From contig NC_089441.1 in NCBI RefSeq assembly GCF_026210795.1, positions 2,356,001 to 2,420,000 on the forward strand: a stretch of DNA of 64,000 nucleotides, written 5' to 3'. Below the pieces are notes generated by a model. It searched no databases, was not told the DNA's origin, and saw only the letters and a program-made list of their open reading frames with translations. A program made the translations under genes and the position numbers. The stretch's first letter is position 1; each line of letters begins with the position of its first letter. This DNA is from Rhizophagus irregularis (taxonomy: Eukaryota; Glomeromycota; Glomeromycetes; Glomerales; Glomeraceae). Of this stretch, positions 25,283 through 36,839 are shown one piece after another.

Positions 25283-28200
25283 ATGTCAAGACGTTCCACT
25301 AATAGAAAAGCTTCAATACAGCTTGATAACGATGAGTTTGACGAGTACAAGCGCAATGTTGGTCCTTTTTCAAGTGACCGTCGCTTGTACAGTCCGCATA
25401 AAGATCCGATTGCTTACATTTCAAAATCAACCGCCGAAATGCAGACAAAGAAAAGCTTAACTGAAACCGATTTCGTTCCTCGCGCAAGTGGAAAACTATA
25501 TGATCCTTATAGTGATCAAATGATTAACAGCTGGCCAGAAACTAGTTATGGACAAATGCAGCGAGCTATAGAAAATTCTGAAGTGAAATCTCGTGATTCC
25601 AAACATTTACGTACAAAAAGTGCCAATGGGTTACTTATGACCATTGGAACTGCGAAAGATAAAGAAATAGCAAGTAAAGAAACTACTCGTCAAGATTCTA
25701 ATATGAGAGCTTTAAAGTCACTTACAAAAGAATTGGTTCAATTGGAAAAAACTGTTTCTGATGCTTCAAGCCGATTTACCAAATACATTAACGATGACAA
25801 CAGCGATTCCGTCATCAATATTCATGATGAAAGCTTTTGGCAGAAAAAAATTACATTGCACTTATCGTAAGTTTTTTTTTTAACTTAAATTTAAATATTT
25901 AACATAATTATTTCATTTTACTTAATTATGTTATTTTTATTTTCATTTTTATTTTTTAGATTGGTTAATAAATATTTTAAATATATTCATCTTAACTGCT
26001 CGTCATCTGTCAAAAATGACATTGAGTCGAAATGTTGGAAACTTGGATTTTATTCTTTGATTGAGCAATTCCGCAGTGCGGTTAATCTTGATCGACGTCG
26101 ATCTAAAAATAGAATATCTTCATCATTTGTTATTTCGAATCAATTTAGTATATTTCTGGATGAAGCAGAGATCTTTTACAAACGGTTGTTAAAACAGGTT
26201 GCTGATGGTACAAAATCGATCGATAAATCGATCGAGAAAAACAAACCTCCGAAGTGGATTCGTTGTGTTTGCTGTTTGGGAGATGTTACTCGGTATCGTT
26301 GGACATATGGTCTAGAAGATAAAGAAAGAACCAAAGAATACTGGGCTGAGAATGCTTCACGATGGTATCGTTTGGGAATTCATCTCAATTCGAATAATGG
26401 TAGAGAAAAAATTATTTAACATATAATTTCTTATTTATTTTAATCAACTAATATGAATATATATACATATATATATATATATTTTTAATCTAAATTAGGA
26501 AAATTCTACCATCATTTGGCCATCCTGGCAAGTCAAGACGAACTTAAAGCACTTTATTATTATTGTAGAAGGTATATAAAAGTGTTGTATTTCCTTTTTT
26601 GTATATAAAAAAGAAATAAAATACTAAAAGATTCTATTCAAAGTCTCATGGTCAATACTCCTTTCATGAACACTCGCGAATCTCTCGTTGCGTTGTTTGG
26701 ACTGGACAACATGAGACAAAAACCAAAAGGAAACCGTGGTTATTTGCAGAGAGACAACTCAAAGCTCAAGAATTATTTGGATAACCAACCTGTTGAAAAC
26801 TTATTTGTTCGACTTCATGGAATGCTTTTCACAAAAATTGGTCTTGAGCACTTTGATGAAACTTTTCAAAGTTTTTTGGACAAACTATTAAAAACGAATA
26901 CTTTCCAACGCACAAGTAATTCCAATCGTCACTGGATGGAATTTTATTTATTCCTAGCAGTTATTAATTTATCAGGTTTATATAATTACGGTAATGAAAA
27001 CTTTATTATCGGCAAAGCACAAGCATCAAAAAACAAGGATGATATACAGTCTTTAGATGCTGATCCGATTTTCGCTCAAGAATCTAGACTCACTTTTATC
27101 ATTATGAATCATTTCATGTTGAAATATCTCGAGTCCGAAGCATATCAACCTAGACATGAAGTTTCCGAAGGATGGCTTTTATATTGTGAAATTATAATGC
27201 TTTGGATGGTAGCAAGCGGTATATTTGATGGTTTTGCTAATGGCAGCAATAATAGTACTTGGGAAAAAATAATGAGAAAGTCAGACTTTCCAGGATCTTG
27301 GGAAGTTTTTGCACGTTTCTTGACAAATATTACACATCAAATACCTTCTACGACGAAGGAGAAAATATTGGATTCCGTAAATAATGACATTGAACAAGAG
27401 TCGATTGTCCAAATTCAACCTCCAGCATTAGCCGAAGATTGGGAATTACGCGGAATTTCATTATTGCAGTCAATATATGAACAACATAATTTATTTGAAC
27501 GTGCAAATAAACCTAATATTAATTTTGCTGATTCCGAAGTGGAGGACATCATAAATGTCTTTTATAATGATGAACATAATTTTATTTTGGATCAGGATGA
27601 AAAGACTCGTAGAAGAGTTAGAATAATGGAATTGGGATACATATTAACTAAGGTATTTCTACAAATAATATATATATATATATATATATATATTGTTATT
27701 AGATTTGATTAATAATTGACATATATTTATTTTAGAAAATTACCGGATTGGATTTTGATGTTAAGAGAGATTCATTCACTGTATCTTCCGATTTAAATGC
27801 AAATGCGGAATCTGATGAAATTAAGGAAATAGAACAGCAGACTGCTGAACTGTCTATTGAAGAAGATGATGATGATGCAATTTTATCCACAGAACCTTCT
27901 TTCGGAGAAGTCGATGGAGAATATAGTGAAGATAACAATGAAGGCATTATGGAATTGAAAGTATGTTCAATTTATATATGTTATATAAAATAAATAAATA
28001 TATTATATGTATATATAACTCAATTAAAATTTCCATGTTAGTCTCGTCGCCAAGAATTAGAAGCTCTTTTAGCCGCAAGTCGAAATAATATGCACAGTTC
28101 TAAATCAAAATCTTCAGCAAAAAAACTCAAAAAGGTTAAACGAACAGCCTCAGGGAAAAATTTCCTCAATAGAATTGTTCCTGGATATACTTCAATTATC

Positions 28201-28763
28201 GTTGATACTAATTGCCTTATCGGAGACCTTGAAATAGTAAAAAAAGTCATTCAAAGTGAAAAATGGGTTGTTATTGTGCCTTCGATTGGTATCTACATTT
28301 GTTTAGTTACTCTTTTAAATTTTTTTAAACAAACAACTTACTTAAGTTGATTAACAATTTTTAACATTTCATTTCATTAGTCGTTACTGAATTAGACGGA
28401 TTGAAATATAACCCTCCACCTCTTGGGCATGCTGCACATGAGGCACTTGAATATCTCAATGAAACATTGTCGACTAAAAAAATTAGAATACAAACGAGCA
28501 AGGGCAACTACTTAACTGATATTAGTTTTAGCGAAGAATTTGACTTTGGTAATGGGGAAGACAAGAAGAAAAATTTGGACGATCTTATTTTGGGCATTTG
28601 TTTATGGCACTCGAAACATAATGAAAAAAATGGTCTTCGTGACAAATCTAACGAGAATAATGAAGTAACTGTGTTGCTTACAAATGATCGAAATCTAAGG
28701 GTAAAAGCTCGTGCCAGAGGAGTCAATGTAGTAGGCGTGAAAGATTTAACTGGAATCGTTTGA
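25283..28763 (+). CDS. SMG6/EST1A-like protein: EST1 14-3-3/TPR region plus C-terminal PIN endonuclease
   Basis: Seven exons, 25283-25866, 25960-26399, 26499-26571, 26644-27652, 27736-27960, 28042-28288 and 28381-28763, close in frame at 986 aa. The N-terminal 200 residues are polar and unstructured. About 200-390 is the EST1 TPR-like region (FWQKKITLHLSLVNKYFKYI), and GKFYHHLAILASQDELKALY plus YYCRSLMVNTPFMNTRES is the highly conserved EST1/SMG7 junction. An acidic linker (about 700-775) and a basic patch (KKLKKVKRTASGK) precede the PIN domain (about 820-986). PIN acidic residues are visible: Asp832 in VDTNCL, Glu863 in TELDGL, Asp926/927 in NLDDLIL and Asp962 in TNDRNLR. In animals SMG6 cuts mRNAs with premature stop codons. 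With the full acidic set this homologue should be active, in contrast to SMG5. A telomerase role, as for yeast Est1, is also possible. Intron 4 contains an (AT)n tract. Confidence 0.92.
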
Positions 28764-30529
28764 TAAGAAGGGTTACATATTTCATCATTTTTATTGTTAT
28801 TTAATGTGGATTAGGGAATATAGCACGAAATTTTTTAAGTTCGGTAAGTTGTTTATATCATTTAAAGTATTTTTCTTCATTCGATTAAATTCAGTGTTTT
28901 GATTTTTTGATTTTAATTTAGTTATTCCACAAGGGAAATCTTTGATTATAAGATTGGGTTCAGCGTCAAAGAGTTGATGGCATTAATATTTGTGTATTTG
29001 CTTCAACTTAACCCATCTAGTTCAAAGGCTTCGAATTATCCACATAAAAAAAATAATATTACCAAATTTTTTGAAATTTTGGTGCCAGTATTTCAAATAT
29101 GATAATGAAACCGCCAATATAACCTGTAGTTTATGCAGTTTATGCGAATGCATAATATTTTTTGATTATAATATTTATTATAGAACTGAAACTGTATAAG
29201 AAATTTTTTTTATCTTGATCATAATAAACAAAATAGTCTATTTATTTTATTTATTTCTTTTTTTTTCAATCTTAATCTTAATGATTAATCAATTGATATT
29301 TTTCATAATGATTACATTGTTGAAATGAGTTTATTTCTTGTTAAAGGATAGAACTCGATAATATTAAAGGAGTTCATTCGTTCACCCCGCTCAAGCTAAC
29401 ATATGTATTAAGAATTCTCTAAACAGAAATTTTGCAGTATAGTCTTCCAAGGTTTTACAATATCAAAAGAAGTTGATTAATTTACAAAATGAAAATATCA
29501 ATTAAGTTCTACTTCATATCAATTTAAAATATTGGATTCTAATATTACTGATTTTTTACTATTTAGATCCACTTGATTATAAACACTAACATCCAAGGAC
29601 TAAAGTAAAATCAATTTGATTGAAGTATCTCTGAATTATGCACGTATGAAAGTCAATCAATCCAAAATTAGTTATTTTGCACTTTTTGTATGTTTTCCTA
29701 TCTAATGATTTTACAGAAATCAAAATATCAAACTATTCACGTCACTAATATCAAGTAAAAAAATAATCTTTATTTACCTTTATCTCAATTATTAGTTTAA
29801 AGTCATCATCATCCATAACTTATAGGAAATGTGGATCTCTCAATATTCTATATAACTTGGGCTTGAATATGTTGACATTTCGAACATTATGTGAATTATC
29901 ATCTCTAACTTCTTAAATAGCTATAAAAACAAAAAAATCGGCCAACTTAATTTTGGCGGTTCCTTCATATTCTCTATAAATGCCAACAATCAACTTTTAA
30001 TATCTTTTTTGCACTCAATTCAATTTGTTGTTGAAAGTTCCTGAAAATTTATTAATCATTCTATATTTTTCACATCAGGATTTTTAAAAAGAAAGTGACA
30101 TGGTCTGAATCATAAAGTATTTTTTTCATTCAAGACTATAAATTAAGTCGCGTAAATTCCTTGGTTTGCATAATTTTTATTAATAATGTTTCTAAACTGA
30201 TATTTTTTTTATAAAATATTAGACATGATTCATATAATTTGAAATTAAATAAAATTTTTAATGCATTCAATACATTCTTCAAAAAATACCTTATGGAAAT
30301 TTTATTAAGGAAGAGCCAATTTCTATTTTACAGATCAACTTCCACAAATCCTCAGCAATCAGGATTATAAGTGTTACATAAATGATGAAGTTAAAGAACT
30401 AGAATATAATTCTGAAGTAATGAATTTAATAATTTAGGCTGTTCTTTTGTGTTACTTAAAATAATAAACGAACTATCAAAATTTGAAATTGTATCCATTT
30501 AGAATCCAGATCACAACAATAAATATATC
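28764..30529. other. Intergenic between convergent genes, no gene seen
   Basis: This is 1.77 kb of AT-rich DNA between SMG6-like (+) and the Lcp5-like gene (-). The open frame at 28990-29199 is interrupted in its context and has no recognisable features. Protein-like patches appear around 28990-29160 and 29370-29550 but do not assemble. It may contain old gene remnants that I cannot identify. Confidence 0.5.
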
Positions 30530-32206
30530 TCATTTACGCTTTTGTCTTTTAAAATTCTTTTTTGCCGTTTGAAACTTATTATTTCGCTTTCTAAATTGTG
30601 ATGGATCAGATATTAATCCGTCAAATAGTTCTTTCTTTTTTCCATTGCGCTTAGATGATAATACCTTTAATTAAAATTAAAAATTAGTGGATTATTAGTA
30701 TCATTGTTTTTTTGAAGAAAAACAGTGCAAAAATTAAAAAATCTTAATTACTTCGACATCATCATCATTATCATCAGAAATATCTTGACGACGAAATGAT
30801 TCACGTCTTAAGTTACGTTTATTAAGGACATTTGTACGTTCTTTCTCCGAAGCTTCGACATCTTTGTGTAAAATTGCGACATCATTAAAATCATTCAAAT
30901 TCTTTTTGGTTCAAAAAAAAAAATAATAATAATAATAAATTAATCATATAGACATGTATATTTTGAAAAAAAAAATATTATATATATATATATGTAAATA
31001 AATACTTCAAATTCATCCTCAAATGTTGTATTCTTTTTTAATCTCTTTAATTCTTTTTTAGAAAGACTTAATCTAATAAAATTTTCTTCTTCATAACGTA
31101 ATCTCTCTTCTAATTCAGTATTATCATCCTTTTGAGAAGAACCTACTAAAGTTGATTCTTCAGGACGATCATCGTATTCATCTATTAAATCTTTGATTAA
31201 TCGAGATTTTGATGCTCTTGACAATAATCTTAATTCTTCTTTTTCTCGTTTGAATTTGGCACCTAAAACCATAAAAATTCAATACATTTTAACTAAATTA
31301 TATTGTTTAAAGAAATATATATATATATTCTTCTTTCAATTATAATAGTACCAGTATCTTCCTCGAAATGAACGGGAGCCAATTTTGGTGCTTTATAAAT
31401 TCCATTATTGTTAACATCAGCAGCTAAATATAAAATTAATATTTGTTAAATTATATTTTTCATCCTTATATTTGATTACAAATAAAGTGTTACCATCATT
31501 TGAGTCTTCAGTTTTAGATACAAGGTCTTGTGGATTAGGCTTGAAGGACAGAGGATTCGATACTACATAAAAGACCTTTATTAACTTTCAATAATTTCTT
31601 CTAATCTCATCACTTTTGTTTAAACTTACATGCCAAACTGTTTCCACTAGTACTTGATAATTTAACATCATCATCATCATTAATAATAGTAGCTCTAATT
31701 AATTTATCAATTTGATATTTTAATTTTTGTTCTAAAGGTTTTAATTTTTCCAGAACAACCCTTAATTCAATTAAATTTTCAACAACTGGATGATTTTGTA
31801 TTGATTGACCATTTAATTTCATATAAATTATAAAAGTTAAAGATGTAATATATTCTAATAATGTATGATATTTTATTTCAAGTAATGATATTCCTTGATT
31901 CGTTTTTATTTCATGATTTTTTACTCTATTTAAAAAATAAAGAGTAAAGAAAATTTTTAACCAAGAAAATTTGATTAATAAAAATAATCTATTAAAAAGT
32001 TCAAAATAAAAAGTTACAAAATAAAATATAAATTTTTACCTTGATGTAATAGAAGAAAGTTGTTCTTTTACTTCTTTAATTTTTAATTTTAATTCATTTA
32101 TTAATTTAATAAATTTAGAAATTTCATTAATATTATTTTCTTGTGATGATGAGTTATTATCTTTAATTTCTTCTGAAATATTGTTAATTAAAGAATTTTC
32201 GCTCAT
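30530..32206 (-). CDS. Neuroguidin/Lcp5-like nucleolar protein (Sas10/Utp3/C1D family)
   Basis: Seven minus-strand exons, 32206-32040, 31925-31630, 31562-31494, 31423-31352, 31262-31006, 30901-30752 and 30664-30530, give 381 aa. ATG 32206 is chosen because the frame runs upstream only to a TTG. The Sas10/C1D domain spans about residues 30-140: GISLLEIKYHTLLEYITSLT, then YMKLNGQSIQNHPVVENLIE and KLKPLEQKLKYQIDKLIRAT. Downstream are LSFKPNPQDLVSK, IYKAPKLAPVHFEEDT, KREKEELRLLSRASKSRLIK and a basic tail with NKFQTAKKNFKRQKRK as a probable nucleolar signal. Lcp5 is a U3 snoRNP-associated factor of the SSU processome needed for 18S rRNA maturation; neuroguidin is its metazoan homologue. Several exons are 69-72 nt, so ORF scans find only pieces. 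It is divergent with the Pam18 gene. Confidence 0.9.
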
Positions 32207-32615
32207 TTTTTTTAACAAAAGGAAAGAAGATTTCGAGAAAAAAAAATTTTTTTTTTTGGTTAAAGTTTTTAATAATTTTTTTTTATTTTGTAATACAATG
32301 AATGATCTAATCGATCAACGTCTATTCATAATCTAAAAAGTATGCAATAATAGTTTTTATATTGTAAGTGATCGTAAATAATCGTAAGTAATCGTAAATG
32401 AATTTTAATAAATTATTCATACCTTCATCTTTAAGGGTGGGAGGAATATTTGTCAAAAAAAAAAAATTGTGGAAAAATGCGTTATGATATATCCAAATAT
32501 AACATAATCTAGAATACTCCTTTGTCACATGATCTGTCATACCTAGTTGATTATAAATACCACTTCAAATCGAAAAATCGAAAAACTTTTTTTAATCTTA
32601 AAAAATAAAAAATAT
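32207..32615. promoter_or_regulatory. Divergent promoter of Lcp5-like and Pam18 genes, with 10-bp tandem repeats
   Basis: This 409-bp interval holds four consecutive 10-bp units at 32361-32400 with consensus ATCGTAARTR (ATTGTAAGTG, ATCGTAAATA, ATCGTAAGTA, ATCGTAAATG). A period of 10 bp places each unit on the same face of the helix, as for clustered binding sites. No known factor site was matched. Poly-A/T tracts flank both ATGs. Confidence 0.5.
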
Positions 32616-33127
32616 ATGGTAAATATTTTTATCAAGACAAGACATATAAAAATTATTATTATTATTATTTTTTTATATTAATAATAATAAATTAATTTAA
32701 TTTAATTTATTTAGGCAACCCCATTTCTTATTGGAGTAGGAATAGCAGTAGCAGCAACAGCTGGTAGATTTGCAGTAAAAGCTGCACAGAAATATAAACC
32801 ATCATCAGGTCCTATTATAGGAAGTGTGGGTGGTAAATATTATAAAGGAGGGTTTGATAATGAAATCAATAAACGGGAAGCTGCTTTAATTTTAGGTTTA
32901 AGGTATGTTTTTTACTAAGAATTTTTTTTTTTTTTTTTTTTTTTACTTATAAATTTTTTTTTAAAAAAAATTTCATAAATAGAGAAACAGGTATTAATAG
33001 AGCCAAAATTAAAGAGGCTCATAGAAGAATTGTGTTGCTTAATCATCCTGATCGAGGTGGTTCTCCTTATTTAGCAAGTAAAATTAATGAAGCAAAGGAG
33101 TTTCTTGAAAAAGCTGTTAGATCATAA
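32616..33127 (+). CDS. PAM18: Tim14/Pam18 J-domain protein of the mitochondrial import motor
   Basis: Exons are 32616-32618, 32715-32902 and 32983-33127, giving 111 aa. The first exon contributes only the ATG, directly followed by a GTAAAT donor. The protein then reads [20 protein letters not shown] (inner-membrane TM helix), [20 protein letters not shown], and a short J domain with [37 protein letters not shown]. The HPD motif that stimulates mtHsp70 is intact. The size and the TM plus degenerate C-terminal J domain are typical of Tim14/Pam18, which drives presequence import at TIM23 with Pam16. The prohibitin-associated Mdj-like DnaJC15 type has the same plan. Finding the gene requires the ATG-only exon. 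Confidence 0.92.
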
Positions 33128-33791
33128 CGCAAAAAAAAAAACATTTGTCTTTTCACAAAAATTTTAATATTAATGTAATTGATTGTTATTTATCTCACAA
33201 GAACACACAAGAAAAAAAATAGAAATAGTTAAAATAAGTCATAAATTACAAAGAAGATTATTGATTCCAAAACATTACTTATAATGAATCTGAATTGATG
33301 ACCGATAATGTATTTATTTGTATTATTTTCCATATTTCAAAAAAAAAGAAAATTATCATTTCAACACAAGTAGTTGAAGCATTTTACATCATTTTCCACT
33401 CTAACTGTTAAATAACGGTAAAAATTGAGGATATTAATTTATTATTTGCACAGTTTATGAATTGGAGCAAATTGTATTAGATATGATCAATAAATAAATA
33501 TACCTAATTTCATGCTTAATATGTAAAATGTGATAAACATGTAGATTATTTAATAAAATGAACCTTTATTTCAAATAAGATAATAAAAAAATTGAAAAGG
33601 TCAGAAATAAATAAAATAATAATTATTTATATATTATTATTGGATGAGGGGACTGAGATATCAGTCGAAGACCAATATCCCCAATCCAATAACTGAGTTA
33701 TAGTTCGGTCTTACTAACATTGATTTCAATGGTGAGATGTCTAATAAAAATATCGGTCATTAAAACCCCGCATATAGCACACATTAGCGAA
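33128..33791. other. Intergenic; border of the gene-rich half
   Basis: AT-rich 3' flank of the Pam18 gene. At about 33640-33780 the base composition changes and repeats shared with the accessory region begin. No gene is seen. Confidence 0.5.
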
Positions 33792-34309
33792 TTAGCAATG
33801 AAAATTGTTGGAATTGGTAAACGATTCATTTGAATTTTGCTGAAATTGGATTTGCGAATTATCGATAACGACATTAGGAGAAGTAAAAGCTTGTTGAGAT
33901 TGATTTTGTATATTTAAATTATCTAAATTCGCATAAAGAGAAGAATGCGGTGAAGAATTTGGTATAATAATAATTTTGAATCCTGGAATTTCAAATCTGA
34001 AAACTTCAGAGTGACTTTGAGAAGAATTATAAATCATGTTGAGTGAACTAAGTGGGGAAGAGATATTGTAACTGTCATATGGCGCCGCGTGGTTCCAGTT
34101 GTAGTATTTTCATCACTTGCAAAAGAGAACATAGGTTGTTGTTGTTGAGTATAAGATGTTGGAACAATATCATTATTCATTGAAGAATAGTTGATGTAGT
34201 TGGAAGTGTTATGTAGCATTTGACGAAAATTGTTCCGTTTGGAATGATTGGGGTGATTGTAAGTTATTAGAATAACTCGCGTTATTTTCGTTATTTTGTT
34301 ATAATCCAT
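33792..34309 (-). pseudogene. Remnant of an unrecognised N/Q/S-rich protein family (copy 1)
   Basis: Two overlapping open pieces in different frames lie on the minus strand: 34309-34034 begins MDYNKITKITRVILITYNHP and 34037-33792 begins MIYNSSQSHSEVFRFEIPGF. The first contains NNDIVPTSYTQQQQPMFSFA. The frame of the second piece stays open upstream into KYYNWNHAAPYDSYNISSPL, so the present ATG is probably not its start. The C-terminal piece ends NLDNLNIQNQSQQAFTSPNV and QIQFQQNSNESF. This end recurs, more decayed, near 36.7, 52.4 and 63.5 kb. The low-complexity N/Q/P/Y composition could be a transcription-factor tail; R. irregularis has many expanded HMG genes, but no DNA-binding domain is seen here. 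I do not recognise the family. Confidence 0.5.
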
Positions 34310-35055
34310 CGTATATTTAGTTTATATTGAATAGCAAGAATGTTTCGATCCTTTAATGGTCTAAAATTTTTCAGAGGCTTATGAACAAATAATTTATATT
34401 GCTGTAGTTATGAAAAGATGCATTTTTTATATATTTTTTTTCGCATATTTCACAGTGTCGAACATTTTAACGAATTTAACGTGTCAAAAATGTAAATAAT
34501 GCAAATGTATCGTTCTTGACCTGTGCGACGGGTCTGACTTGACCCGCATAATATATTTTACAATAAGGGGGCCAGGTCCGATACTTTGCCTAAATAATAC
34601 TTATGACTAACCAATCATCGTCAAAGGGGGGGAACTTGTGAAAAAAAATCAACTGGTTTATTTTATAGAATGAAAAATGAAGAATATTTAGAATATTTAT
34701 AAATATTATATTAAATTCATTAAAAATAGATATATATTATTACGCAAAATTATCCAACTTTTAAAATGGTATAAATTGATGAATTTTCACTTTAAAAAGA
34801 AAAAGTAATCGATAACCTTTAAAGTTAAGATCAATATATAAAAATTCGATTAATTCGCAATATAATTTGGTTAGAAGTTCCGCACTATATAGCATACAAA
34901 AGTAAAAAAAATAAACCCATTTTTACATTCTTTAAAACACAATGTATGTCAAATAATTACGTAATATAATATTTCTAAAAGATTCGTTATTTATCAAGGA
35001 ACAGATGGTACAATTTATAATAGATAAATAATAATGAGCCGCATTTCGTCTTTAT
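34310..35055. other. Intergenic, AT-rich
   Basis: No gene is seen. A small GC-richer patch lies around 34510-34640. It is the 5' flank of the remnant at 33.8-34.3 kb and of the F-box remnant. Confidence 0.45.
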
Positions 35056-35370
35056 ATGATCACCGGATGCCGAAAATTTTTAAAAAATGCTAATACTTTC
35101 TTATATTATAATTCCGCTCTGCGATTGATCGAATTTAATTTATTACGCTCCATTCAACAAAAAACCAGCCAGCCGATCTTTAAATACGTATTGTATTTAC
35201 TGAGATGTAAAATATTGGTTAAAAAAATGTGTAAAAAGACCAGCTTATCTGGCGAAGCAACTTTTCATAACTACAATGATATAAGTTATTTGATCATAAA
35301 TCTTAATCTCGAAACATTTCTCTCTATAAAAAAAAAAATTTTTTACATTTTATATAAACATACACAAAAT

Positions 35371-36250
35371 AAATGCCTTCAAATTTTTGACGAAATTCTC
35401 GAATTCTTAGAAGAAAATAAAGCTACTTTACATTCATGTTTGTTAGTAAATCGTCTTTGGTGTAAAATTTCTGTTAGAATTTTACAGAAAGATGTTTTAA
35501 GTTTCAAATATGCATCGTATCAAAAATTCTTAAAAACGCTGATCTCTTGTCCAAAATGAATCAAAAAAAACAAGATTCTCTTTCGACGGATTCGACCCAA
35601 AATATCAAAATATCCGTTGTTTAATTACGTATTATTCTGCAAATATCTTTCAATTCATGAAATTGATCTGTTGATTCAACACGTTCTTCAAAATCAACAA
35701 ACTACTAATTCAAGAGATTAAATTATGCCAAATATTTATCACTTCAAGAAATATTAAAATGTTTATGAAGCAGATTCCCTCTTTAAAAGAATTAAAATTT
35801 TCAAGAGTGAATATCATTAATATTACTTTTTCACAAAATGGTTTAAAATATTTATCATTAATACAATCGTATGAGTACAGATAGATTATACCTTCATTAA
35901 CGAAACATTCAAAAGCTTTAATTAAATTAGAGGAGAAAAATTATGTACCACTATCATTTATTAATATGTTTAAATAATTTAAAGAATTCGGTTTAAATAT
36001 TCGTGAAAATAAATTACATTATGATACTTTCTCATTATTAAAAATTTTAAAATTTCAATATTATTACCCGAAATCGAGAATTTTGATCAAATTTTAGAAA
36101 ATTACGGAAAAAATATAAAAGAATTACATATCGGAAATTCTTATTATAATACATTTAACTTTGGCGATAACTAAATTTTATTTGTCCAAACTTGAAATCG
36201 TTACGAACAGAATTTATTGAATAAAAGAAAATTTCGGTAGTTTTTGCAAA
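35371..36250 (+). pseudogene. F-box protein pseudogene (Rhizophagus-type F-box/LRR family)
   Basis: The F-box begins near KCLQIFDEILEFLEENKATL and continues HSCLLVNRLWCKISVRILQK, the family's hallmark, then SFKYASYQKFLKTLISCP. The next family segments are present but in other frames: YPLFNYVLFCKYLSIHEIDL, LIQHVLQNQQTTNSRD, SLKELKFSRVNIINITFSQN and LKYLSLIQSYEY, NIRENKLHYDTFSLLKILKF. A full-length member is about 450-550 aa, with the leucine-rich part after the F-box. This copy has at least four frame changes or stops and is not a functional gene. The open frame extending upstream to 35056 is not typical of the family and may be chance. F-box proteins are substrate adaptors of SCF ubiquitin ligases. 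Confidence 0.8.
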
Positions 36251-36339
36251 ATATTCTAACACACAAAAAAAAAAAGAAAAATCTAGAATAACAAAAAACA
36301 TCACGCAAAAATCTTCTTCATATCCTTCCTAAATATGGT

Positions 36340-36490
36340 GTAGGCCGCCACTGTTATATTTCACTATACTTTATCCGTAATTTGTAAAAACTCAAACGAA
36401 TCATTTAATTCTTTAATAACTTACATGTCCAAAACTTTAGTATTTCTATAGTGAACATACGGCCAAATATTAATCATATCTTTATGGAGT
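36340..36490 (-). repeat. Inverted copy of the sequence at about 52090-52310
   Basis: Read on the minus strand, this segment matches 52090-52310: CATTGTTACTCC, then GTATGTTCACTATAGA, TGGACATGTAAGTTATTAAA and ACAAATTACGGATAAAGTAT. The flanking sequence (AGGCAAAATAGGACC) is in direct orientation at both places and also at about 63330, so a short segment of about 150 bp has flipped in place here. Confidence 0.7.
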
Positions 36491-36699
36491 AACAATGAAG
36501 GCAAAAATAGGACCAAAAATATATATAATGTATAGGACGATGCCTGAACTGGTATAATATTGGTAGATTCATTTGATAATAAATAAATTTATTTATTTTA
36601 AATAAAGATAATAAAGACAAAAATATCGTGAATTAATAAATGTAATAAAATATCCAAATAAATCTAACATTAGTAAATAACGTAAAAAACTACTAGTAG

Positions 36700-36780
36700 T
36701 AGTCATGAAATTATTAAACATTGATAAATAATTCGTTTGGATTTTGCTGAAAATGAGTTTGCGTGAACAAATGTAAGTTA
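36700..36780 (-). pseudogene. Short remnant of the 33.8-kb family C-terminus (copy 2)
   Basis: On the minus strand the sequence encodes THFQQNPNELF, matching QIQFQQNSNESF of the 33.8-kb remnant. Only the last 25 or so residues are preserved. It marks the left edge of block X. The same mark is present at about 52360-52420. Confidence 0.55.
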
Positions 36781-36839
36781 AAAAAAAAAGGAAAGTTTTT
36801 GAGGGTGTATATATACTACCTCATCGTAACTAATAAAAT

